In this document: positions 50,701 through 63,200 of the stretch, piece after piece
Layout of the letters: every line of letters begins with the position of its first letter
Numbering within the stretch: position 1 is the first letter of the stretch
The notes under the pieces: generated by a model
The model's input: only the letters and a program-made list of their open reading frames with translations
What the model was told of the DNA's origin: nothing
Database searches by the model: none
Position numbers and translations under genes: made by a program
From: Macrocystis pyrifera
Taxonomy: Eukaryota > Sar > Phaeophyceae > Laminariales > Laminariaceae
Direction of reading: 5' to 3'
Length of the DNA stretch: 64,000 nucleotides
NCBI GenBank assembly: GCA_031763025.1
Contig: JASSKH010000042.1
Coordinates: 1,364,001-1,428,000 of the forward strand

Positions 50701-53700
50701 GGGACTGCAGTCCTGAAAGAGTTAAGCCACCAGCTACGTTATTAGTCGGACAATAGTCAGTTGTTCCCCGGAGGTGCCGGCTATCCGACTTGATGGGTTT
50801 CCATATTTGAAGGGAGGATTGAGTCGGCTGGCCATCAGCTGGCGTCGCCAAGCCGAATTGCGGAGTAAAGTCAGATAGTTGGCTGACGGTACCAACCGAT
50901 TACTTGTTAGTCGTTTAATCCTGCCGACTCGCAGCTCTAGTAATCGTCAATTATGTTGGACATTTTTTTCCCGCGCTGAAGCCTCGAAGTGGGTATGTAG
51001 TGGCTGCCGAAACTATCCGCCTCTTTTCTATCCCTTCCCTTCCCCACAGCGCTGGTTCCCCCTATCCCCTCCGACGCACAAAGCCGAAGACCCTCTGTTC
51101 GGCGGGGAGGCCGAGGCTGACGGCAACGGTGGGCGGTGGACAAAGGCCACCGAACAGCGAAGGGCTACCGACTTCGCTCACTACAATCCGGTCATTCAGG
51201 TGTGTTGGTTGATGCTCGTACGCAAGATAGATGGTGATTGTAGAGTTCCATGGGTACTGAGATGCTTGGTACCGGGGTGTTTTGGATGTCGGAAATTGCA
51301 TGGAATTTTCATCTATTCACCGATGTTTCCCTTGATGTGTAGTGTATTGTGCGTGATGGTTACTGTTGATATCTTTCGGTGAGGTTTCTGCCGAGTGCTC
51401 TCGCCACCTGCGTAATCGATTTTGGTCGAGTTTGTAGACATTCGATGTTTAATCCTTTTGCGACCAAAACAAACAGGCAGATATTTATAGACCCAAACAG
51501 CGACATGTCCGGCCTGATCAAGCGTCTATGTGAGAAGAGCATGCGGCAGTACAAGTGTCACCATGCTGCCTGCATGCGCGGGTATCGTGCCCCTCTTTTT
51601 CTTGCACTTCGGACACACACACTATATATACCCCGGCAGTCCTGGCTCTGCGCCGCGTGACTGATTCTGTAACAATCTCCTTGTTTCGACTTAATTTCCC
51701 TCTATACTTATGCAATGTCAAGTCTCATGGTTACGTACCAGGTACTATTTATTGTCAAATCTCAAGGAGACGCCAAAACCGATTTACTGAGAATAGCGAA
51801 TTACGGTAGTGACGATCACGACAAGTCGCGACCGAGGACCGCTCGATGTACGTACGGGTTCGATGTGGCTGCAGCACCAAAAAGACGTCCAGGCTGTACG
51901 CACACGTGCCGTCCAGCGGTCGCGTGGTACTGGTGCTGCTTAGTTCATGTGGACGTGCATTCTCGCTCATCGTCGACCGCCTTGCTGCCTTGTTATGTGT
52001 CTGCCCCCTCAACAATACTTTTTTTGCTGGCGCCCTCTCCTCGTTGAAATTGCCCGCAGCTCGCCGCGCGATGGGTCGCGGATGATTGTGAGTCCGGCTA
52101 CGATAGCGCGGCAGCGTCGCGCGGGCCTAGCTGGTCGTACGTCAGCGCTCTTCTGGGCGAGGTCTCCATGTCTCTCGTCGATAACAAGTGAGTCCCAAGT
52201 GCGGCTTGTGGGACGGAGTGTTTGGTAAACAATACCAGGTAAAGTTTGCCCCTCTCCCCTGTGTTGCGCTGCAGGTCTGGTTTTGGTCCACGTTGTATTT
52301 TCCGTGCTGGTATACCGTATGTCGCGCAAGATAGCACACCCTGGGACGAAAGCCCCCCCAATTTTCTCCCATACGAGGGGAGTACACGCAACGAAACTGG
52401 TGGCTTTGATAATGCTTCTTCGAGATATTTCCAGACAAGCATCGCTGGGGGCTGCACTCTTCCCGGTGTCGAGAGAAAGTCGGCTCGGAAAATCGTCGAG
52501 GGGGTGTGTTATCTTATCATCCGTGTGATACGGTACTTGCACGGTACTTGCTTGTGTGTCCACTGCCTGGCTGGTTGTCTCCCTGCCTCCTTGCCTAGTA
52601 CTCGGCTTTACGTGCGGAGCTCATGATAAATTTACAGAGGAGACGTGCGCTTGCTCTGAGAAAATAAGGCGTTTGATTGCTCCTCGAGTCCCGCTCCTAC
52701 CCACCTTAGCCACTCCGTTATTATTAATAGTATTTTCCGAACTCGTACGTATTCCACTACTGCTGTTACGTTCCTTCTGTTGTGTGTCGTCCCGTTTCAA
52801 TGCATCTCACTCAGGCGTGCCAAGGAACTCCTGCATCTGTCGGTCAAGGGCGTAGACGGGCGCTACGCGGAGTCACAGGTACCATTGCTCAGTCAACCAT
52901 GTGTGTTTTATACCCAGAGAGTACTTTTACTGGAGTGGTTGAGCGTGTGCACCCGTATAGCGATGTGACAGCTGTGCCCACCTTGGGGTGGACAACTATC
53001 TGCATCATCTAGATGCTAACCTGCGGTCAGGAGATGTGTGCAGGATCTGCATATTGCAGATCCAACCCAGGAAACATTTGCCATATGGATCATGCACGTT
53101 GTACATCTCCCACCCGCCAACACGATCCAGATCGACCAGATCAATTCATCTATCTGCCCTGAAATATCTACGGTAGATCATGAGGCTGGAGTCGATTATG
53201 TTCGACGTGTGGAATAGTGTGAGTGGGTTTTGAAGACCCTCGTCTCCGGGAAAACAAGTCGCTGGTGACACGTCCCCCTCTTCCAAAATACTGGCGTCGC
53301 CTCGGTCGCTCAACCCCTTTAGTACCGCAGTCCCGATTCGGGGACAAACCAGTCTAGTTCCAAGTGATTTGTCCCCAAAACGCGACTGCAGTACTAAAAG
53401 GGTTAACCCTCGAGGGCGTGCGGCTTAGCCACGCTCTCCGTTCATGTGTGCCACATGCTACAGTAGACGTAGCACCCTATAATTTCCCAAGGCTCCTCAA
53501 TTGAGGTGATTTGTACCTGAGAAAAAAAAAATGAGAAAAAAATGAAAGTGTGCAACCGGATGAACACTTCCGTGTCCGCTGTGGCCGACTTTGCATTGAA
53601 TGAGTGCTTAAGGCGTCTATTGTCCTCGCCGTTTCGACGAGCGTTCTTCTCTCTGCCGTTGGAAAACATTATGTAAACATGTGCGTCGAAAATGCACGAC

Positions 53701-56700
53701 TTTCCCGAAATGGATTTTACTTTCCCTTCCTTTTTCACATCTTTTTTATTCGTGATGCCAAGTAAAACAGAAAATGCTCAAAAGCGCACTTGACTTTAAT
53801 TTCGCTGTGCGTTGCATACCTGTGCAGGAGATGACGAGGGGGAGCTGCGTTGTAGGCTGGGTCCAACTTGACAATCAGACGAACGATCCCGTGGCTCCGG
53901 TGGTGGTGGCACCGACCATGGTTGAGCACCCTCAGGCGACGCTGCAAATGAGCTTCATCCGCAACAACATCAAGAGCCACAGCCACCTCAACCACTTCGA
54001 GGTGAATGATACTCTTCGAGGTTACACATGATTTTGTTGCGCTTTGCAGTAGCCTCCGGTTGGCAGCCGTCGTGGTTTCACTGTCTTTCCAATGGTCTGC
54101 AGGGCTCGTGCAATCGGCCATTGACGCTCACACGTGAATGTTCTTTTTGTGTGTTTCTTCGTACGTAGTTTTGGAAGAGTAGGCGGCGCCTCTGCGATGA
54201 AGTCGTGGTAAATAAGCACAGCAGTAGCTCAAATGCGACACTGCGGGTTCCCTCTTGACATCGCCCCGAATTGCTCCCCTCGCATTCTTCATGCATTGGA
54301 TGCCCCATCATTTTCTTTGGGAGGGCTTCCGTAAGATGGTGGCGCTCCAATAAAAGAAATAAACGCGTTTTGCCTCCTATCTATGAATAGGCACAAAGAT
54401 TACTGTATTTTACTAGTATTACGGGGGGCCATAGTAAATAGGACCAAATATTGCTAGTAAAAATAGGTAAATGTATTGGTTTTGGTGTGTACCGTAGGTC
54501 CTATTAACTATGGTCCCCCGTAATATTCGGGCGTGGAAGTAGTGTCGCAATGTTGTGGATGCGCCAAGACTATTATTACGGGGGACCATCGTAAACGGGA
54601 CCAAATTTTGTTGCAAAAAATGGGGAAATACATAGGTTTTTGCGTGTACCGTAGGTGCTATTTACTATGGCCCTCCGTATTAATAAGAGTTGTGAACTTC
54701 GTGTCCTTTTTTTGGCGTGAAAGCTTGTATACACGGGCGCGCGTTGTTGACACAGCCCTAGTTGGGGCAGGTTCGTCCGGAGTTGGTGCGTCTCATGCCC
54801 GCGTTCTTGTGCTCAGTCGGCACACCTTGTATCGCGTCCGATTGACCCGCCGACGCCTTTTTTTTGGTTGTACCCCTTGCACCAAGTTGATGGCATAACA
54901 GACGATGCTGCGAAGAGAGGCCGCGCCATAAATCGTGGATAAGAGCAGGTTCCCGCTGGTGAAACTGTCCGAAAGGGTCGCAGCCATAGGATGGCCGCAG
55001 CAATGCTCCATGCTCTCCGTGACATTCTCTTGCTCTGTGATGATATCTTATGATCATAAAATTCGTGGTTGCGTGCTCACCTCGTTTGTGTAAGGCTCTT
55101 CTGGTGTAGCGTACCCAACCTCCCCCGCGCGCCGCAAAGTGTGCAAATATTTCCCCGAAAAAAATCGTACCAGCTAACCAAAACGTTTTTTCACCGTCCT
55201 CTTGTCGGATCCGCAGTACGTGGCCGTGATGCTGCAGGAGCTGGACGTCAGGCTTGAGCAAGCGATTCTGACCGATCTGGTTCAGGTGCGGGTGGCCGTT
55301 ACGCTGTACTTGTCGCACGTTTGTGAGAAGTACGTGGTTTGGTGTACATGTTCCTGGTGCTTGTAGGTATGAGCTGTGATCAATGTTTCTCGATCTCCCA
55401 GCTGAAGTTTTATGTTGATGTTTTCTAATATATTCAGTGGCCCGCTACCTTTGGCTGCTCTGCCCGAGGTACTGCTCTTGGCAACACGCGTCCGAACCAA
55501 CATTGTCTCACTGATGCCGTTGTTTCTGCCTCTGTTTGTTGGTTTAGATTTACGGTAGTTCGCTGGTTGTTTCGTCCTCGGTGGTCTGGTGTACGGGCCT
55601 GTCTCCCTGGCCATGGTTGAACGTATTTGGCCCGCTGCTTCTCCTTCGGAGGACAGCTCCACCGAAAGCGGGCGACTGTATATAGGCACGCTCATGGTCG
55701 TCGGCCTTTCTTCCCACCCCGTGAACTTGAGCGCTCGCGTAGTAACTTGAGCGAACACGTTCTGGCATAGTCAGGTTGCGACACACTTTTCAGGTCTTAT
55801 ATGTAAGTGGAACGACGGTAGTACGCTGACATGGGCCACTATATATCGAAGCGAAAGTCCTCCCCGACCACATCTTGCCTCCTCGGCTCTACCTGCATCT
55901 CAAAATCAGTTCGTGGTGGATCGTCTCGACTATCAGCGGGCGTCGCGCGACGTGTACAACCGAAAAGCTGTGGGCCTGTTGGCGCTGCAAGCGGCGTCGT
56001 CCGCTCCCGCGGCTCCTGCGGAAGGGGGGGGTAGGCAGGCGAGAAAAGAGCGGCGGCGACGGTGCCGGTGGGAAAGGTGAGGGGGGACGGGTACTGTAGG
56101 TGGCGTGCATACGCTTTTTTCATGCCCTTGAGGTCAGCGCGTTAAAAGTTGACATATGACAGCAGCAAGACGGGGTTTTGGGGGTACATTTGATGAGTTC
56201 AGGATAATTGAACAGCTCGCTGAACAGATAAATACAGTATCTGGTACGTGGTAACAAACAATAATTGGTTTGGATGCCTACGAGGTTAAGAAATTGAACA
56301 ATTCGTGCAGTAGCAGGCTAGAAGCGATGTAGTCTCCAAGAGCAAATGGACATGTTTACCCGACTGACGAAAGGGGGGGGGGGTGGCGGGCAGGAGTGGG
56401 GCTTGGGGGTACACCTTTTTGTTGCTTGCCTTAGTCACTTTACCATTGACTACGCATCCCTTTCGAGACTCGGCGGGGGTGTTCATGTCGTGCATGACCG
56501 TAGTCGTATGACCATAGACCCGGGACGGAACATGTCGGGTTTTCACCGACCAGGCAAACATTGCTTGCACAGAGCGCGAAGCGCCGTGAGGTGTTCGGCG
56601 AGTCGCATGGAGGGTAGGCTGCATCCTGGGGGCGGCGGCGGCGCGGCGGGGGGGGGGGTGCGGGGGGGGGCTTGCGATTATTTGCCTCAAATCAGCAGAC

Positions 56701-59700
56701 CATGGTCAGCTTCATCCTCATTCGGATATATATATACATATGTTTGGAATTCGAGTTGAGTAAAATATGATGTGATGAAGTAAGTAACACCTCGGACAGA
56801 TCATCTACAGATCATCTGATGATCTAGATGCTTCAGGGCAGATATATCCCTGATATATATGATCTAGCTCATCATGTTGCCGGGTGTGAGGCGTATAACC
56901 TGCATGATCGAGAATATGTCTCCTGGGTTGGATCTGTAATTAAACAGATCGTGCACAACATATCATGACGGCAGGTTAGGATCTAGATTATCTACAGTAG
57001 ATAGATCGTGAGCTGTCCGACGTGTGAAAGAGTTGAGGAGATAAATGCTCGGTGCGAGACTTCGGGTTGCCTTGCACGGTTGATAACTCTTCAGTCGTGA
57101 GCGTCCTCCAAAAGGTGCAACCGCCCCCCGCCCCCTTGCGCGAGCGCGAGCCCTGCTCCGCCTTCCCTAACCACAACCCCCCCGACACTATTGCGGCACC
57201 GCAATCTCGTGTTGAACTCGATTAGGCTCAAAGGAGGGCTGGAGGGCTCTAAAGAACATGATCCTAACGGAGGGGAACCCGGGGAGGACCTTGACACACG
57301 GCGAGCAGACGACAGCAGGGGGATCGGACGGGGGGGCGACTTGTTGAAAGAGGAGTCGCACGTGTACATTGCGGCGATGCAGCTGTTCCCCATCAAGCTG
57401 AACTTCAGCTTCATCAAGAACGCAGACGTCAAGGTGTGGCACGTGTTTGTCACTTTGTCAAGTTGTTTTTGGAGCATTGAGCTGTTTTTACCTGGGATAC
57501 GAAGCACCTGGATGTAGTATCTGGTAAGATTTACGAATAACTTTCAGGGCCGAAAGGGAGGATGCTTGCGGTTTCATGCCCATTGCTCCCGGGTACGAGA
57601 AGTCAACCATGTTGTGTGTTTGTCGATAATATTTACCGTTTTTGTAAACCTAGTTTGTGGTTTATGTTGTTGGAGTGTCTTCGGTCCTCGTTAGTACCTT
57701 GCCTGTGCTTGCGTCAGAACTGCTGGTTATACGCCCATCGCTGTCGGGTGCGAGAGGTCAACCGTGTTGTGTATTTGGCGATGATATTTACCGTTTTTGT
57801 TTTTGTTTCTGTTGTTGGAGTGTCTTTTTTTCGGTCCCGTCGGTACCTTGCCGTGCTTGCGTCGGAACTGAGAGGACAAGCACCACCCTTTTTGGGCCGA
57901 AAAACAGGACATTTTCCGCCTTTTGGATCAGCGGGAGCAGGAGAAGATGGAATGGGAGTGGCTTAAGGGTGGCATCGAAGGGAGGGCCAAGGTCGCACCG
58001 CTATCGCTTAGCCACGGCTTGGTGAGATTGGAAAAAACGATCCGCACGTTGCCTGTCGAATACCTGGTATTGTTGTTGTTCTCACAGTAAATCGTCGCCA
58101 AAATCGAGCCCGTGGTCACAGGACAGGCTCGAATGAATCTGGAGGAGTGGAAGCGTACCTCTTGAAGAAATAAAAACAAAACAACACACACATCGACAGT
58201 GACTGAAGCAAATCCGTACCAGTCACCAGGTACCAGGTATATAACGCGTAACCTGTAAACCGCTAGTGTTTGTGCGCCAAAGCCAGCATTTGTCTTTTTT
58301 CGCTGCCGCTGTGTGACGTGCCCACCTAGTCCGGCGGACACATTCCCCCATTCCCAGCGAAGTGAGCGGATACGCGAGGGTGCCCAAAGGTAGCCGTGGC
58401 GCCGCTATCCTCGGTGTTGGCGCGCTGTATGATTCGAGAATCCGTCGAGTTGTGGCACCCGTTCAGGCTCTGGTTTGGCGTATACACATGCACCACGCAA
58501 ATGAGGTCTGCAAGAAGTCGGCGCAAGCAAAATGCGTTCAATAGCCTCCGCGTGCGTGCGACGCCAAATGGTACACACACAACCTGATGATGTTTTCCCG
58601 GACGGAAAAACGATGGGTTGTCAGCACTCACACGCAAGTTCAATCGTCAGTCTTTGCCGCCGTTCGTCGTGATGGAATGTGTCGGGGGCCCAGGCTGGGA
58701 ACTTTCCTCGTCTGCTGCTCGAGTTCGTCATCAACCTGACCAACGACATCAGCACGTCGCCCGTCAGGCTGAACGGCATGAAGATCCCTCACCTTTGGAA
58801 CACCCCTCGTCAGGTGAAATTGAAGGCATGGTGGAACCACACGCCGGGAACAGATCAGATAGATAGATCACTGTACAAATCAGATCAACACAGCATGTTC
58901 TTCCACCGATCTGCATCCTCTGTACAAGCATCCACGAGGCAGTGCACAGGATCTGAAGGGTCTGCGCACGTTTCAGCCGTCACGATCTACAGGGCGTGGT
59001 AGTGTTATGGGTATACCCGGGTTTGGAAACACTCTGGACTCTGATCTGGGACGGTCTGTGATATTTTACCCGAATGCACGTGGTAATCTCTGTAGGCTAT
59101 GCATGCTCTCCATGAGTACATATGAGTCAACCCACTGATCTGTACGATCTAGCTAGGTCAAGCAGATCATGATCTGTCCGGCGTGTTTCAAACCTTGGTC
59201 CAGCGTGCCTGGTTACTGAAAATTATGTTTGTGTTTGTCTTCGCATTTCATAGCGCACGCGCCCCCTAGGTATAGCAATAGACTTTGGGAGAACGTTGCA
59301 CGCGGTAGGGGAGGAAAGGGCTGAATTTTATCCCCGCGTGGGGTGCATTGTGATAGGACCGACCCCACCAGCACGAGAGGACGCCGAGTGCATTGTCCGC
59401 TCTCTCTGTGATGGCTCGATTTTTCTCAGTGATGATGATGGCGTTCTCATGTTAACTCTTCTCATTTCCCTCACATCTACCCCGTTGTCACTAAAGAGGC
59501 TGAACCAAAAAAAGCGTCTCAATGGAAGAAAGCAAGCAAGCACAGAACAACATGTGCACCGCAGTACCAGTACCAATACCCAAGGGAACGGTACTCTACG
59601 GACCTGTGGTATATCGTTCCGTATCACTTGCAACTAAATAGTACTACCTGGTGCCAGGTATTTGGTATCAATAAAGGATATTATCCGCATCTGTGATCCC

Positions 59701-60210
59701 ACGATGTAACACGGATGTCGCATGAAACCGTGAGTGGGTGGGTGGGTGGGTGGGTGCACTGCTGGTCGTGCCCTTTTTGGGCGCGCCTGCCACACCCTTG
59801 TCCCCCCAGCAGCAACAGCCCTTGCACCACTAATTAGTTGCATCGAAATCGTCATCCTCCGAAACGGAATACTGTAGTTGGCTGGTTGTCCTACGGAAGG
59901 TTGAGCGCAAGACAGTATTTAAAGAGACGCGGCGTTCGGAGATTACCTGGTATTGTTTTGTAGTAGCTGTCTCGCCTGAAGCCCGCTGTTTTTCCGCGCG
60001 TCCGTGACTCTGACCCAACCCACCCTTCGCGCCGCCGCTGCTTAATCCTGCCCCGTCTCCACCTCGACGACTCTGTGCCCCGTTCTCTGGTACGCTACAG
60101 CTCGCGAATTCTCTTCAAAGTCACTACGTTGGTGCACTTCTGAGGCAGCTGTACAAGATCGTGGGCAGCTTCGACTTCCTTGGAGATCCCGTCGGCGTCC
60201 TTAGTCAGGT

Positions 60211-60256
<46 letters not shown>

Positions 60257-63200
60257 CCGCCTCCTAGAACCATGCATGCACAGCTGTGGGTAGGAGCGAA
60301 TGCGGCGATGAGCTGTACGTAGACAATAACTCGACACAATAACTCGACAGCGCAAGAGCCATGGACCATGTTTTTTCAGGGTGTTAAGGGGCCACTCGGG
60401 TGGGTTTGTTAACCTTCGTAGCACTGCACTGCACATGTACATATATTCAAGTCTAATCGCAAGTATTGTGTCCCCACAATGGGAGTGCAGTCGTTAAGGC
60501 CCAAGAGTCAAGGGGTGTTTTGAGATGTTCAGGGATACTTTTGGTCGGGTTATAAATCTCGTGAGCGAAAACGCCACCCACGGCGGCTGAGACCAACGAA
60601 CCTTGACACCACGACATTGGATGGAAAGGTTGGTGTTCAGTGGTGCAGCAGCAACAACTCCTGATCGCTTGACAACACATGAACCGTACCAGTGGCTAAC
60701 GTAAGCAGGTCGACAGCTTCGTCAACCAGGAGGCGCTTAGGGTGAGTTCCACTCATGGCTCGTACCGCAGTCTCTCTAAAGCAGGGACTGAGCGCCGATG
60801 CCATTGGTTGTGCTCCTTTCACGTAGCTCTAGTGATGACAGCTTGAAGCATCGAAGTTCTGGGATGCGCCAAACGTTGAAAGTGCCGCCGGTCTTACCTA
60901 CCTACTAATAATGCCTTCTTGTTGACGCTCGCCGCTTTGAACAGTTGGGCACTGGAGTGAAGGATTTCTTTTACGAGCCGGCGGAAGGTTTGATGAAGAG
61001 TCCGACGGCGTTCGGCAAGGGGGGGTAGCGAAAGGCACCATGTCCCTCGTCGGCAACACCACGTCGGGAGTGCTCGGCTTCACCACCAAAATTACGTGAG
61101 CTTCTCGCTTTTGCAGCGATGCCTGCCGTCGTCGTCTGAGAGGGCAGTTTTCGTGTGTGCAGGTTTATATTTGAAAAAAAAAAGCACAAAACAAGAAAAT
61201 AAATCTGTGAGATCGAAAATTCCCTAAGAGCTAATATTTGCAAGCTTGGTGTTATGCTACATAGTTATATTTTTATCAAAATGTGCTACGGGGTGTTTAG
61301 GTTTTAGACTGGTCGACAAATTATAGACGTATTGGCGGTGCAACGAGAAATTGTGCTCAAACTTTTTTTTCGTTGTTTTTTCCATCCCTTCTATTTTCTT
61401 TGCCCTTCTTTTTTCTCTCCTTGCTAGTCGTAACTCAGATCCGGGGTGACACAGCAGGCGTTTTCTCTCCCCCCCCCCCCCCCCGCCGACTACGGTTTGT
61501 GCCTTCAGTTCTATGGCGAGAAAATTTCAGTCCCTTCTTCCCTCGTCGACTCGCGTCCAATTGTAACTACCTGATATGGGGAGTTGTGATGCCACCGCCG
61601 CCTCAACGAACCTTATCATAGCGTAGATCTGTAGGCTTCCAATACCAAGGAATAGCGAAGCGACAATGTGAACACTACACGCAAAAAAGGATGCACCATC
61701 CCGTAGTTCGAGTGGAAACGATTCGCTGCGTTACACCGGGACTGTGGCATCGGGACAAACATTTCGGGTTTTGCGAACACCCCTCTCCTCGCCCCGGAGT
61801 TGCAATTTTGATACATGATCATACACTGTCTCAGCGCGGACGAGCGATACTCTATCCGACGAGCGATACTCTATGAATAGGGAGTGACCAGTGACCTCAC
61901 GGCTGAGGCATGCCAAGCTGTACGTGCCTTCCTCATCCCGACACCCACCCCTGTCCCCGTCCCCGACCCCACCCCCAAACCCACCCTTACCTCCACCCCT
62001 ACCCCCCACCCCCATTCCCCTCCCTCAACGCACCCGTAGGCGTTCCGTTGGCGGAGGCGTAGCCGCTCTGTCGTTCGACGAAGAATTCCAACGGCGTCGC
62101 ATTATTCGGCGTCGTGAGGCTGGAGGCGGCTCGGTGGATCGCAGGAACAGCAGCAAAGGGGCGAGGGGGGCGGCGAGGATGATGGTCCACGCGGTCAGAG
62201 ACCTAGGAGGGGGAATCTACCATGGGCTGACAGGAGTCGTAGTGAGCCGTATCGGAAGGCGAAGGTGACTGCTGTTGTTTTTTGTGTCGTACTTGGTCAT
62301 CTGCGGATGAGTTTTTGTGTTTTTGTTTTGTTTGGTGTCGTCCCTTGAAGCTACTACCGGTGCCATGGTATTTATTGTAAAAAGGTGTGCTGTAGCTGCA
62401 CAGGGGGGAGGAGGGGGGTGAGGATTGAGGGGACAGAGAGAGAGGCTCATGGGAGAGAAAGGCAGGCCGGGAGAAAAGAGGCGAGATACGAGATCGAAAA
62501 AACACACCAGGTGGCCTCGAGTCCACAGCGGGCGTTCACAGTCTATACCGGTGGTTCGCCAGTCGCTCCAGGTGTTTACAACGACTTTTGTTGTATATCC
62601 TTCGAATTGTCATATTATTATTCTCTGCGACGTCGGGGGGGGGGATCCACTGGCGTGGTACGAGAGCCGCGACACCGGCCGCTGACTCTCGTTGCCTATC
62701 AGTACCCGGGAGTTCCCCCCCCACCCCAGCCGACTGGCCGGGGCTCTAACTTACGCAATCTCGGACGACCGAGACCCCCAATGGTAGTAGACCTTTGACG
62801 TACCCTACTCTCCTGGTGAGAGCCCCGAATCGCAACCAGTTAATCACAAGCAAAAACCACAACAGTAGGCCTAGCCTCTAGGCCTATCAATCGGCAGCGA
62901 GCAGTGCCGTGCTTTACTCGTGCACCTCTCACGAGAAGCTAGGAGGGGGCACGGGACGAGTATGGTCGTTCTTCTCTTCTCTCTGCCTCTGAACAAATTC
63001 AGCCATTTAGTTTCCGTCGGTAGAGCCCATGACCATAAATAATTAATTTCGTCGGTTGTGAACAAAACAGGCACCTAACGTGAACTTAGAGATACTACGC
63101 TTTGATTGAAAGAAACTTCTATCTCGCAGTACTGTTTTGGTGGATGGTAGTGAACGATAGTTTTCTTGCGCCCCTTCTTCCGGTTGCGACTGCCTGTGCT

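Noticed and set aside
59726-59756. (TGGG)n as telomere sequence
   Set aside because: Too short, internal to a gene, and unlike the TTTAGGG or TTAGGG units expected; a simple microsatellite.
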